Shown one piece after another: positions 50,840-58,100 of a stretch of 64,000 nucleotides of DNA. Origin of the DNA: Blastomussa wellsi (lineage: Eukaryota > Cnidaria > Anthozoa > Scleractinia > Plerogyridae); NCBI GenBank assembly GCA_947652115.1, contig OX393561.1, positions 32,584,679-32,648,678 of the forward strand. The letters are read 5' to 3'. The position numbers and the translations under genes were made by a program. Each line of letters opens with the position of its first letter. Positions within the stretch are counted from its first letter, which is position 1. The notes under the pieces were generated by a model. It did not search any database, had not been told where the DNA came from, and saw only the letters and a list, made by a program, of their open reading frames with translations.

Positions 50840-51215
50840 TTTCATTAAAAACGCCCCAAAAAATATTGTACAAACATTGCGAAAAACGCATTCTTTTGCA
50901 GGTACACCTATCATATTTGTAGCTTAATTGGTCAATGGTATATATGAGCTCGTATACCATTGCCCCTAAACCAATCAGAACTCAGGAAATGCAATATGCC
51001 ATAGCCAGTTTTTTAATAATTTAGAATATTAACTGATCCTTAGCATTTGCACGTAACTGTTCTTTTTCTTTTCAGGTATTCGTTCAGGACTAGTTAGTAT
51101 GATACAGAAAATTCACCAACAGTCCCCGCAAAGGTTCCAGAACATTCTGGCAGAAATGCCTCAAGAGCTTGCGCAAGTGCTGATGGCCGCTGCTACTGGG
51201 CAGGCTCCTGGTTAA
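19529..51215 (+). CDS. IPO4: Importin-4 (35 exons, complete)
   Basis: Importin-beta family receptor carrying cargo such as histones and ribosomal proteins into the nucleus. Exons: 19529-19591, 19670-19756, 21549-21628, 27946-27987, 28159-28189, 28808-28909, 29022-29158, 29948-29990, 30213-30278, 30458-30559, 31391-31474, 31914-32072, 32599-32652, 33943-34052, 34507-34541, 35339-35412, 35939-36074, 36662-36729, 36888-36933, 37397-37455, 38121-38178, 38305-38384, 38912-38955, 39574-39685, 40154-40248, 40673-40750, 42063-42120, 42557-42662, 43494-43684, 44734-44910, 45829-45882, 46538-46692, 48166-48298, 49006-49180, 51076-51215. All phases agree, giving 1077 residues (human 1081). HEAT-repeat solenoid throughout; signature stretches include NAALFALGQ, GYSVENA and DNICGA. 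Acidic loops are at about 304-322, 638-651 and 807-816, as in the human protein. The smallest exon is 31 nt. Exon 33 uses the second of two nearby AGs. Confidence 0.96.
20098..20430 (+). repeat. Dispersed repeat R1, copy 1
   Basis: Shares an ordered series of blocks with 29190-29450: TTTTGAATT, GGGTGTGGC, CAAGC with T run, TATTTCTTC then GTGCA, and CGAGACCT. Same orientation, in IPO4 intron 2. No ORF; class unknown. Confidence 0.55.
21208..21405 (+). repeat. SINE-A copy (body)
   Basis: Contains GGCACTGTGCCTCTCTTCAC, AAATGGGTACC, TTACTGCTGGGGGTAA, GACTAGCATCCCAT and GCCTGATGGGCCACTAGGCC in the same order as the copy at 58131-58370. In IPO4 intron 2. Confidence 0.75.
21696..21735 (-). repeat. 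Split direct repeat B2 (outer)
   Basis: 40 bp identical to 22011-22050; contains CACCACTGGTAGCCATGCC. Marks the 3' terminus of the retrotransposon in its own orientation. Confidence 0.85.
21875..22010 (-). repeat. Split direct repeat A2
   Basis: 136 bp identical to A1 at 26871-27006, with GGTCACGTGACC near its centre (perfect palindrome with an E-box core). Confidence 0.9.
22011..22050 (-). repeat. Split direct repeat B1 (inner)
   Basis: 40 bp identical to B2; directly adjoins A2, giving the B1-A2-B2 arrangement at the element's 3' end. Confidence 0.85.
22303..23415 (-). CDS. Tyrosine recombinase of the retrotransposon
   Basis: 370-residue open frame. Catalytic residues of the tyrosine recombinase/phage integrase family are visible: R207 in FGFLRWDDLSRL, H318-x-x-R321 in GIHSLRAGG, W344 in QGGWRS, and nucleophile Y353 in NNYI. 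The N-terminal half (about 75-160) has the helical core-binding pattern. It would recombine the circular cDNA into the target. No stops or shifts are seen, so it could still be expressed, but the element as a whole is broken. Start assigned at the first ATG. Confidence 0.9.
   Translation of the reverse strand: MSNVLFAVRAMCYCQFRKTYGVLESVVHSWPNLIAVPAFVEEEVNLSVWLNEETVSHPKLKQLAKSLPSILVQDRAPKTVSSYVRAYQAWKKWAFQFSAAPLPADPSVFSLYMVHLIQQGSSVSSLNSAIYGASWVHKKSGFRELSSCPVVQQVAEAGRRILAKPPNRKKALEVCQVKRVISRLEKNDLAGIQVAALFALGFFGFLRWDDLSRLTVNNLQFADSHLAIFLVQRKNDQFRDGSWVLIARSDSSPCPVAVVEKFLNMGKHDRTSRLFRRILKTEKRVELRKEPMSYSRAQELIKQELHKEGLNPSLYGIHSLRAGGASAAAALGIPDRLVQRQGGWRSEQSRNNYIQESLESLLTVTKTIHG
23451..23815. repeat. 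Three tandem copies of a unit of about 115-130 bp inside the retrotransposon
   Basis: Copies begin near 23451, 23569 and 23702, each with CATCATCTGSTACCACA, later AGCATGAATA, then TTTGGCCAA and an AACAGCTAGGG-like end. They sit in the non-coding gap between the RNase H and recombinase frames. Confidence 0.8.
23991..24655 (-). pseudogene. RNase H region and downstream pol segment of the retrotransposon
   Basis: Frame shifted by one base relative to the RT frame at about 24655. It encodes an RNase H end (TDNKNAETVL, VSRDENTEAGELSR) followed by the segment typical of DIRS-group elements: GPHTVDRFAS, then NPGCEAVDAF and ENNWIFPPP. The frame is open from about 24646 to the stop at 23991, but the first ATG is internal (24527), so it would need a frameshift to be made. 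Confidence 0.75.
24655..25704 (-). pseudogene. Reverse transcriptase domain of the retrotransposon
   Basis: Open frame read from after an in-frame TAG at 25705-25707. Counting from the methionine at 25659, RT motifs are KPRLIVDLRYVNKH (about 15-28), catalytic D56 in FKFDYKSGYHH, LPFGLSTGP (92-100) and the active-site LDDG (D126, D127). The end of the frame runs into the first RNase H strand (LTYSDASGQGWGG). It stops at 24655, where the RNase H continues in another frame. Disrupted, but all RT catalytic residues remain. Confidence 0.85.
25705..26145 (-). pseudogene. Gag/pol junction segment of the retrotransposon
   Basis: Same frame as RT, ending at the TAG 25705-25707. Together with the end of the gag-like ORF it contains imperfect repeats of about 35 residues, each with HSVHVAEVDNDFVP-like sequence. 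The gag frame changes into this frame inside the second repeat. Confidence 0.65.
26033..26818 (-). CDS. Gag-like ORF of the retrotransposon
   Basis: 261 residues from ATG 26818. Arg/Ser-rich N-terminus (1-45), a coiled-coil-like Lys/Gln/Glu segment (about 60-100), a conserved-looking FKFEGNRKQYQLNRKVLDKI block (about 101-120) followed by more charged helix, and then acidic repeats. This ORF position is where DIRS-group elements carry their Gag-like protein; no zinc knuckle is present. Its 3' end stops in the frame-shifted repeat array. Confidence 0.7.
   Translation of the reverse strand: MPKDSRSRSSATGSRALRRLEPYNDSPGGRQSRSRSGNESTTEAAREREQQVAVEEPPAWAKELLQQQKQYAKELKKMKSDLDAAKRAKQDKPSEPEPEFKFEGNRKQYQLNRKVLDKISAARSASDDEERDNLLQEGESLLIERNKHICLGDKYGWDTVDCYTSEPLASDSGDDSISRAIAEHQLRTKDPTGPEAWHNLQEASNNDFVPTDGEIIDDFSVELNCVESDYSVNVAEVDNDFVLTSCEEANHDSGHIVCSEF
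26871..27006 (-). repeat. Split direct repeat A1 (5' terminus)
   Basis: 136 bp identical to A2. It lies directly upstream of the gag-like ORF and probably carries the element's promoter. Confidence 0.9.
27102..27549. mobile_element. Foldback MITE with TTAA ends (448 bp)
   Basis: Long inverted arms of roughly 200 bp start AGTGCACCTA and are bounded by TTAA on both sides (27102-27105, 27546-27549). TTAA target sites are characteristic of piggyBac-type elements. No ORF. In IPO4 intron 3. Confidence 0.7.
29190..29450 (+). repeat. Dispersed repeat R1, copy 2
   Basis: Second copy of the family at 20098-20430, in IPO4 intron 7. A SINE-like scrap (CCTAATGGTTAGTGTGCTGG) follows at about 29452-29475. 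Confidence 0.55.
30889..31008 (-). repeat. SINE-B copy
   Basis: Minus-strand copy with the tail CAATTGCTTAAATTGGAAAT and a tRNA-like part reaching the B-box region (complement of GATTCAAACCTGTGACC). Same family as 33566-33703. Confidence 0.7.
31050..31330 (-). repeat. SINE-A copy
   Basis: Minus-strand copy: complements of GGCCTGATGGGCCACAAGGC, the body, and the tRNA-like head (complement of GGTTAGCAAGCTGGACTC). In IPO4 intron 10. Confidence 0.65.
32296..32454. mobile_element. Foldback MITE, AAATGGCTGCCA family
   Basis: AAATGGCTGCCAATTTTAATT is mirrored by AATTTTAAATTGGTAGCCATTT; inner AAATTAGCCTTTCTA is mirrored by TAGAAAGGCTAATTT. Related to 61187-61352. Confidence 0.7.
33003..33252 (-). 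repeat. SINE-A copy
   Basis: Minus-strand copy with complements of CAATGGACTAGCATCCCATC, GGGTACCGGCAAAA and CTTGGGCAAGACACG. In IPO4 intron 13. Confidence 0.75.
33417..33499 (-). repeat. SINE-B fragment, inverted relative to 33566-33703
   Basis: Carries the SINE-B tail only (complement of TGAAGCCCTGATTTTTTTTC through CATTCTTCACTTTCAT). Only 66 bp separate it from the opposite-strand copy. Confidence 0.75.
33566..33703 (+). repeat. SINE-B, tRNA-Thr-like head
   Basis: The tRNA-like part 33566-33629 has acceptor ends GCTTCA/TGAAGC, an A box (TAGCTCAGTTGGTAAAGC), a GGT anticodon-like loop and a shortened T arm, giving 64 nt. It is followed by a 75 bp tail ending ATTCTTCATTTTCA. Too short and mispaired for a functional tRNA, so it is SINE material. 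Confidence 0.75.
33712..33835 (+). repeat. SINE-A fragment
   Basis: Diverged body: TGCAGTGGACTGATATTCCA, then TCCAGGGATGAATAGAAATA and AGAAACCGAGATAAGCTGCA. In IPO4 intron 13. Confidence 0.6.
34542..35338. other. IPO4 intron 15, nothing recognised
   Basis: No tRNA, SINE, MITE or credible ORF was identified. A short open stretch at 34725-34967 lacks splice context and has no family resemblance. Confidence 0.5.
36995..37300. repeat. TCCTGGAAA-rich repeat region
   Basis: Multiple short direct repeats of TCCTGGAAAA with variants. The left edge CAGGTCCTGG and right edge ATGAACCCTGG hint at a small transposon, but the ends do not match well. In IPO4 intron 19. Confidence 0.5.
37803..37970. mobile_element. 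Foldback MITE
   Basis: The left arm GACCTTTCTCATGCATTTGT, followed by ATTCTTTTGTGTTCATGCTA, is mirrored by TAGCATGAACCCAAAAGAAT and ACAAATGTGTGAGAAAGGCC. In IPO4 intron 20. Confidence 0.7.
38234..38280 (+). promoter_or_regulatory. Perfect hairpin upstream of the IPO4 exon 22 acceptor
   Basis: AAACTATCTCAAGACCTTTC is followed after a few bases by its exact complement GAAAGGTCTTGAGATAGTTT. In RNA it would form a stem of at least 20 bp with a tiny loop, ending 24 nt before the exon 22 start at 38305 and so covering the usual branch-site zone. It may be a transposon remnant; a splicing role is inference. Confidence 0.55.
39826..40110. repeat. Two direct copies of about 130 bp
   Basis: Both copies contain GTTCATCACATGT, ACTCCACCCCCACCCCCTGC and CTCGTGAAC/TTGTGAAC blocks in the same order, about 135-145 bp apart. 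In IPO4 intron 24. Confidence 0.65.
40985..41070 (-). repeat. tRNA-like sequence (SINE head or tRNA pseudogene)
   Basis: The minus strand shows TGGTAGTGTAGTTGTGAGAT (A-box-like) and GGTTCGATTCTGG (good B box) with correct spacing. The acceptor ends do not pair clearly. In IPO4 intron 26. Confidence 0.5.
42170..42425 (+). repeat. Dispersed repeat R3, copy 1
   Basis: Shares GGAGCTACGT, TGGGTCATTTCTT, GAAAAACACCAAA, ACTAAACCAAAAAG and TTGAAACGGATTGGAAATG with 43780-43960. In IPO4 intron 27; class unknown. It begins with AATGGAGCTACGT, and the far end GACGTAGTTCCTTT looks inverted to this, so it may be a foldback element. Confidence 0.6.
43060..43210. mobile_element. Foldback MITE with GCGCGTAGCGCG core
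   Basis: GTTGGATATGAAGTGAT is mirrored by ATCACTTCATATCCAGC around a palindromic GCGCGTAGCGCG core; part of the right arm is duplicated. Related to 50728-50843. In IPO4 intron 28. Confidence 0.7.
43780..43960 (+). repeat. Dispersed repeat R3, copy 2
   Basis: Second copy of the repeat at 42170-42425, same orientation, in IPO4 intron 29. Confidence 0.6.
45018..45370 (+). repeat. Dispersed repeat R2, copy 1
   Basis: Contains GAGTCTGTCCTAAA, GACAGGGTATTGCTTCAAGA, GAAATCAGAAACGTT, GATCAGTCAACATGAGATCA and TTTTGTCCTAAACATGG, in the order also found around the SINE at 58131. In IPO4 intron 30; class unknown. Confidence 0.6.
46693..48165. other. IPO4 intron 32, mostly unexplained
   Basis: No recognisable ORF family. 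An inverted pair (AACACCTCGGTTTT near 47117 and AAAACCGAG near 47206) suggests a decayed foldback at about 47110-47230. A C-rich stretch lies at about 47005-47030. Confidence 0.4.
48343..48782. mobile_element. TTAA-flanked MITE with CCCTTT ends (440 bp)
   Basis: Starts TTAACCCTTTACCC and ends GGGTTGAAGGGTTAA. The TTAA site and CCC termini fit piggyBac-type elements. No ORF; long arms do not fold back. In IPO4 intron 33. Confidence 0.65.
49584..49637. repeat. (AAT)n microsatellite
   Basis: About 17 ATA/AAT units in IPO4 intron 34, directly before a MITE. Confidence 0.95.
49643..49808. mobile_element. Foldback MITE, AATAGACC family
   Basis: AATAGACCATTTCCGATATA is mirrored by TATATCGGAATTGGTCTATT; inner GAGGCTTGGGGGAATAAAAC is mirrored by GTTTTATTCCCCCAAGCCTC. 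Same family as 11904-12065. Confidence 0.8.
50285..50405. mobile_element. Foldback MITE
   Basis: CTTATTAACC and TCTGTATGGGAGAATCTTGA at the left are mirrored by TCAAGATTCTCCCATACAGA and GGTTAATAAG at the right. In IPO4 intron 34. Confidence 0.75.
50728..50843. mobile_element. Foldback MITE with GTGTAGCGCC core
   Basis: CAATTGTTCCACGAGCGCGC and GTTGGATATGAGATGGT are mirrored by ACCATCTCATATCCAAC and GCGCGAGTGGAATAATTG. Related to 43060-43210. Confidence 0.75.
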
Positions 51216-52480
51216 CAATACCAAACGGTACAGTGGATGGCGAAGGATAAGGCATCGTGCCTTCAGTTTCCAAGGTTGACTGACTTATTAGCATGAATAC
51301 CAGGGAGGAAAACAAAGAATGGAGGCAACTGATCGCACCACCATTTTCTGTGCTGCTTACATAACGTGGTACACGACACAGTCAATCTAAAATTATGGCT
51401 CCACGAGCAACTAACTATTTAAAAACTTTATCTGGGAATGAACGTATTGTAGGGCAAATGTACCAAAATGATGTAAATACTTGGGTGAGTTTTGGAGAAT
51501 AACAGAAATTTTCTTAGTTCGTTTGAGCTTGATATACGTTTACTTGTTTAAAATAATTCCAAATACAAGTTTGTTTGGAGTGCTCCCAAACTTTCTCCCC
51601 TGTTTGCATCACTAACCACACAGAGGGAGGTAGTTTTACATTTCTTTTGTAAAATAATGCTTCATCATGCGGTATGACGATGCTGTAGGATTTATTAACC
51701 AAAAATACCTCCTACTATATAACTATTTTCTTAAAGGACTCAAAATGGAACTTTGTTGTTAAGTTATGGTCCGTGTAAGAACCAAGCAAAAGAACAATAG
51801 GTTAGTACAATAGCGCATAGAACAATGCTAACAACTGGCCGTGAGGCAGATAGCAGGGGCATGGGAAAAACTAAGGCCAATCAGATTCGTCGATTTAATT
51901 GAACTTAATAATGAAGACTTTTAAAACAACTTTAATCGATTATGCGTTTGGCCTTGCTAGTTCTTACGTGAACCATTGAAGAATGATGCTGCTGTTGTCT
52001 GGGAATAATATATTTGTACCAAAGTGATAAAAACGAAAATGTTCAAAGGGAGCTGTCAAATCAAGCTACTTTTCCAAAATTCCGTATATTTTCACAAATG
52101 AAAGGGATTGGGTATCAGTTCTCGCAAGGTCTCATGGGAATGACTTGGAACCCTTCGAGCAAACAATAGAACAAACAACGGGACGATATTGCTAGCCCCA
52201 AAACAACAGCAACTGCAACACCGAGGACCAGTAGAATTATAATATTACAAGCTACGATAGCTGCTTCACTTGGGCTTGATCGAATTGAATCATGGAAATA
52301 TTATAACGACACTGCTGTTTTAAAACCAAGTCTATGAACAGTATGGTTTACTAACTGATCAAATCCAAGCTTACTGGGAATATTTCTCGTTGCTAGGAGG
52401 GTTGCTAGACTTGAAGTAAAAAGAATTATAATATTCAAAAAATATTTATGAATAGGAATAATAAATGCAATAATAAAACT
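51216..52480 (+). other. Probable IPO4 3' UTR and downstream
   Basis: AT-rich, without an ORF of interest. The first convincing AATAAA signals lie at about 52459 and 52470, so the 3' UTR could be about 1.25 kb. A further AATAAA is near 52686. Confidence 0.35.
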
Positions 52481-52979
52481 GAAACGTAACATATTTGTGT
52501 GGTGCAATTTTTTAAATTTCAAAATCAGGAGATTGGGACAGTTTTCTCATCCCCTCATTCAGTAAGATATTTTAGCTTTTGCCTTTGCTCTTGTCTGCAT
52601 TCCCATAAGGAAAATGGACCTTATTTTTTTTGGGGGGGAGGGGGGTAATAAGCCTCTTTATTCACGTGGGGCGCTGTCCAGATTTTTAATAAATGAAAAA
52701 AACGTTGAGCAGAGTGTTCTTGATGGTGACAAAAAAGTTAAAAGATATCCGAAAGCGTGAGGTGAAATTTAATTTGCCCTGTTACACAACGTCATTTGCC
52801 AGTTCGCAACTCTAGCAAGTGAAGTTGAAGATGATGTAGGCACAAAAAGATCATTCTTTGGCAACAACGAAGAGTTAATAACTTTATGCGTTCATTGCCT
52901 TGTAAAAAGAATCAAGTTGGAAGCTTAATCATTTGAAATATAGTGCTGTCAAATTTTGTGATCAGCAGACAAATTCCTG

Positions 52980-53215
52980 TAACTGTTAATAACCAATGAG
53001 AAAGAAGCCGTTAGAAAAAGCCAATGGTGTTCAAGAGAATTTTCCCGCCAAGTAACTTGAGCTTGGCGCGTGTGCCGTTCTCTTTCAACGTGGTGTTTTC
53101 CTTGCCTTGTGGTAATCTTTACCAAAGCAACTGTGCTTGAAGTTTTGAAACAACGTTAAAAAATCCCTTTAAATGACAAACGTTCTATTCATTTGAACAA
53201 AAACCGTCGGTAAGT
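52980..53215 (+). promoter_or_regulatory. Orphan promoter-like region with first-exon donor
   Basis: Two CCAAT boxes (52993-52997, 53021-53025) and an E2F-like TTTCCCGCC (53041-53049) are followed by a strong 5' splice site GTAAGT at 53210. This looks like the promoter and non-coding first exon of a plus-strand transcript. No coding exon of a known family follows before SCLY. Confidence 0.35.
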
Positions 53216-53841
53216 GAAGAGTTTGTCTTCGCACACACGTGGTGCGGAAACAATTTTACACTGTTTTATGCTAACGTATTTAAACTATTGCTGCAAGTTT
53301 GGTTGAACTGCGTCAGAGAATTCATGCCATGAAAGTGTTTCCTGTCAGATTGGAAAGAAGGATAGCAACTTTTATGGGAAAACTGGGTTGTTTAATCATT
53401 TGGCACTGTATTCCTCGTCTTCCTCTACCAAGTTAAATACGAGGTGAGGACATCTTTATATCAGATCTGATGTACATTTGTCATTTTTTAGACTGCAAAC
53501 GAATTTATTTTGCTTAAAGATTTCAAATGAAAAAAAAAAGGATTAGTTTATGGGCGTTCCACCGGTGAATCAAATTAGCCATTAGTAATTGGAAACAATT
53601 TAAAATGTTTCCAGTTTAAAACATTTTTAAATGTTTTATTAACAATACCTTTACTATATCCAATGAGTACGAGTTGTATACTTCAAGTATACTTCATACT
53701 TCAAGTATATTAAGTATTCTTAATACTCTTAAACGTGAACATTGTCGAAAGTATTTTTTAATTACTTCTAGTTTTGGTGAAAACGTTTAAGGGGTAGTCT
53801 TAAAGGAAGCCCATTAAAACTTCTGTATTCTTCCGTTTCTC

Positions 53842-53850
53842 TATATAAAA
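53842..53850 (+). promoter_or_regulatory. TATA box-like TATATAAAA
   Basis: Strong TATA match with a TC-rich lead. Downstream, 53921-54346 has no stop in one frame, but its first ATG (about 54200) leaves only about 48 residues with no known family. Possibly a TE or non-coding RNA promoter. Confidence 0.35.
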
Positions 53851-54521
53851 GTGTTCGAACATCGTAGTTCTTAGAGAAGAAACAGGGTCTTTCGACTCCC
53901 GTCGTAGCTTAATTTTCAACTTGGGTTACAGTTTATCAAACATCTTTCCGAATATTTACGCTTTTTCCTTCTGTCGGGGTTTTGTCCACCAATTTTTACG
54001 TTCATCATCTAGTACTTCGAGAGTTTGGTCAAATTTCATCGAGCTCGATCACCTTGTTCTTCGACGGCTTTTCTTTAATCTTCGGTCATCCCTTTGCCCT
54101 CTGTACTCGATTTTAAATGTTTACTATAACTTCTTAGTCTACTCAAACTCCAATCACGTCAACTTCGGTGATACATCAAACAATTCTAAGTTTTGTACAA
54201 TGGATATTTGTTTAACTCCGTTTGCCGTTGACCTAAAACTTACTTACAGACAGCACAGTCAACGGATCTTAGGGAAACTTGATCATGCTCACGCGCAGAC
54301 TGCTCATTTCGGCATTTCGAGATTTATCCAGGCCGCGCACTTTTAATTGATCAGACCGCACAGGATATAACCAAGGTATAGCAAGTCTCTCATGTCTTGT
54401 GGTGAGGTTACATTTGCGAAAGGAAAATAACAGAAGATAAGGGACGACACGGAAGACAATGACTGCAAGGGAGCAAAGATAGAATCGCAGTTTACTCAGT
54501 GACGTCGACGACAGTCCTCCG

Positions 54522-54733
54522 TTAAAGCGATGGCAAACGAGGACACATTGTTACGAACATGTTGTTGCCGACACAAATGTCTCCCTGTTTGCCCGCGCGC
54601 ACAACATTGTTGCGGACACAAATTTTGTGTCCGACACAGGAACATCTCGTGTCCGCAACAAATGTTTCCTCGTTTGCGCGCGCAACAAATCGTCATGAGC
54701 AACAATGTGTCCTCGTTTGCCATTACCTTTAGA
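54522..54733. mobile_element. Foldback MITE with CCTCGTTTGCCAT ends
   Basis: ATGGCAAACGAGGACACATTGTT at the left is mirrored by AACAATGTGTCCTCGTTTGCCAT at the right. Inner GTTGCGGACACAA and TTGTGTCC repeats form nested palindromes. Both strands therefore read MANEDTLL. Confidence 0.75.
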
Positions 54734-54989
54734 CGCGGAAGTTAACAAGTAGGATGAATATATGTTCTTTTTGTATAGAGTGGTCAAGCACATGACTCGC
54801 ACCCTTTGCGGTATATGACAGTGGCAGTGGGCAAAATAAATGACATACAACAACCAGCCTGCTAGTAAAGTCAGAACAGTGGGGACAACAGTGTGGAGAG
54901 ACGGACATTGACAAGAAATACTACTTTTAATGTTATTTTATTCAGTTGTTATGGACTATCTTTCACAGAAACCATTCGCGTCAAAAACA

Positions 54990-54999
54990 GATTTATTTA
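54990..54999 (-). terminator. SCLY polyadenylation signal
   Basis: ATTTATTTAT on the plus strand gives AATAAATAAA-type signals on the minus strand about 115 bp after the SCLY stop codon. Confidence 0.5.
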
Positions 55000-55110
55000 T
55001 TATACATGTATTATATAGCAACAAGACTAAATTTTAGTTTTTGAATATTATAAATCTAGAGTACAAATAATAGTATTTTTAGTATTTTGTAGTAAGTAGA
55101 TAAATATAAT

Positions 55111-58100
55111 TCATTCCTGCTTAAGAAATTCAACAGCCGCCTTAAGATCTTCTAATACAAGATCAATGTCTTTAATGGACGTGTGCCGACCCACACTAAG
55201 CCGCAGAGCATTCATTGCAATGTCATGAGGAACTCCAATGGCAGTTAAGATGGGCGAAGGGCGTGAAACAACATCAGAATGACATGCAGCTCCGACACTG
55301 GCTTGCAACTTTTTAACTGTGGCCAAGATTTTCCGTCCTTCTAATCCTGAGCCAATAAAGGACACATTGCATGTGTTGGGTATTCGGTCACTGGCCTCAA
55401 ATTTTCCATTGAATTGAATTTTGTCTTGAAAGGCCTCCTTCAGTCTGCACTCTAGATGGTCCCTCACCTAAAACATAAATTCAAATTTAATGTCAAACAC
55501 GGGGAGTGCTTGCGCGATCACCCGAGCCAGGGGCTCATGATAAAATGCTTGACGATAATCCAGATCAAATTGGAATTTGGAAATGTTGGTTTTTGAGGAG
55601 AGGGGAAAACCGCAGTACCCGATGAAAAACATGAAACACCATCCAAAGGTTAGAACAGCCTATGTGTTTTCACACAGGTTACCTGTAACTATGTATTGCC
55701 GTACTAACCATACAAACTCAATAACAACTACATTAAGGTCCTGTGCATGAAGTAAATAGCCATGTTTTTCAAGCTGTCAAAAAGCATACGGTTAAAAGTT
55801 TCTTGTTTGCCTTAGTCTCACTGCCTTGATCAAATTTTCAGGATTTTTTGCTTTAACGTGGTTAGCTGATTACATGGTTGATAGGCATTAAATCGCCAAC
55901 ACTCATTTATACAACTGGTTGAAGAGAGGCACTATGCAAGTAAAGTTACTCTCCCAAGAACAAAATGCAATGACCTGGCAAGCGTTTGAACCCAGATTGC
56001 TCTATCCGGAATACAGCATACTAACCATAAGGCCAATGCAACTCTAGCCTCCTATGCGACATTCTTTTGGCCCGTCATGTAATCATCCTAGTTGGCGAGG
56101 AAGATCGCATGACAAGCTATAAAGAGCGTCTGCGTGGGAGGCTACTGCAACTCCCAGGTTTTAAGTGACTTTACCTTTCTCATGTTGTCATGATACTTCT
56201 GAAGGTTCTCCACAACTAGCTGGGAGGCATGACCTAATCCAGCGATCATCCCAGTGTTTTCTGTTCCTGGCCTAAAGTTTCTCTCTTGGCCTCCTCCAAA
56301 GAACATGGGGTGTAGAGGGGTGCCAGCTCCTGGATTCCTTACATATAAGGCTCCTGATTATGAAAATAACAGTCTCCCCAGTTAGTAAGGCACTGCGTCT
56401 GAGCTATAAGACATGAGACTTAAATAAAGTTCATCATTATTATTATAGCTTATTGAACGAGTAGTGGGTGAGTGTGATCACCATTCCTTTCTTGGGCAAA
56501 AACACAATGACATCGCACTAGACTCTGAAAGACGGTAAGAACATGTTTTCTTGAAGACCGAAATTTTTGGAGTTTCTGGATTGCAAGACCCAGATAGACA
56601 CACCAAAACAAAGGGAGACTGCAAGATGTCGGGAAATTCGTAAAAGCAGATGGCAAGACCTGTGAAATTTGACTACAAGTTGCCAGACCCTTATTGTTTC
56701 AGAGACCATTCACCACCCCTGCCACTGTAATAGATGAGGCATTTATTTGAGGTTCTTGTACAGGTATGCCCAAGCCCTCTACCATTTGGGTCATCTGATA
56801 ATCTACAGAATAGTATGACCATCACCCGCTGTAAAAGTACAGTGTCTTATAAAAAGATAGTTTTTTAAAGACCCATGGTGGACCAGTACGCATTGAGCGC
56901 GTCAACTGCAGTCGCCATCTTTTATGTGAGTCGAAAAGTGCCTAAGTGGTGCCTTGATCCTGCGCTCATCGAAACAATAACAAACGCGTGCAATGGATAG
57001 TGGTCTGTTATGGGTCTTTAACACAACAAATGGAAAGGTAGATATTTCATGTTTATTATCCAATATTTTTTTGGAATATTTAATGGGAGTAAAATTTCAG
57101 TTTGTGCAAACAAATTCCTAGGAAGGGGGTATACAGTCCCTTCAGTATTTCTCATGTATATGTCTCCATTATATATCTAGCATCATACCAATTCGAGGTC
57201 CATAGAACTTGTGTCCAACAACTGTGAGGTAATCAACTTCCAACTCGTTCACGTCAACTGTAGTTTTACCAATGGTTTGTGCTGCATCTGTATGGAAAAG
57301 AATTCTGGGGACTTTCAGAGATATGCGACTCTTCTTTTGGCTTCTTAAGGCCTCGGAAATGTCTGCAATTGGCTGAAGAAAAGATAACACAATTTACACA
57401 TATCAAAACTGATCAGAGTTGCTTATCTATGAAGCCTGAATGTTAAAATTTCATTGATCACTATAACCCTTTCTACAGATCCTACATGAATCAGAGTTAA
57501 GTGGAACTTAAATAGACAAGAAATTGCCACCCAATACAAACCATACAAACAGTGAAGGGATTTGTCTCTCAGAGATATTTTTGGTGTCCAAATTTCATAC
57601 AAATTGACTGAATAGTAAGCTTATAAACTAATAGCACTTTGTGCAATATGGCACTATCATCACTATTGGGACTTAAAAGGGTTAAATCAGCAATGACTTG
57701 AATGAAAAAAAAGCATATTAATAAGCTAACTTCTTGATGACATAATATTAACGAGGGAAGCACTTTACAGTCCTAGACTGAGAAACCTGTGGCCCTCACC
57801 TAAATTACAACAAGGAAAAAAAGTTGCAATGAATAAAAAGTATGAAAATATACACAGATAATTACAATAATTTAAAAATTTCTAACAATAATAATAAAAT
57901 TAAATAAATACGATAATGAGAAATGACCTAGCTATGAACATGCAATAAAAGAATAAAAGTTAAGAAAGAATATTAGTCAACCTCCTGAACAAGGTATAAA
58001 ATTTTCAAGCGAGTCTGTCCTAAAAAGGTCTGGAGTCATGCTAGACAGGGCATGGCTTCAAGACTTTTGTCAATTTTTTAGCATACTTGAAATCAGAAAT

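Noticed and set aside
53921..54346. 141-residue plus-strand ORF
   Set aside because: The frame opens with TTG, the first ATG is near 54200, composition is not protein-like and no family is recognised. Kept only as context for the orphan promoter.
54496..54853. Overlapping ORFs on both strands beginning MANEDTLL
   Set aside because: They mirror each other because the DNA is palindromic, so they are a by-product of a foldback element.
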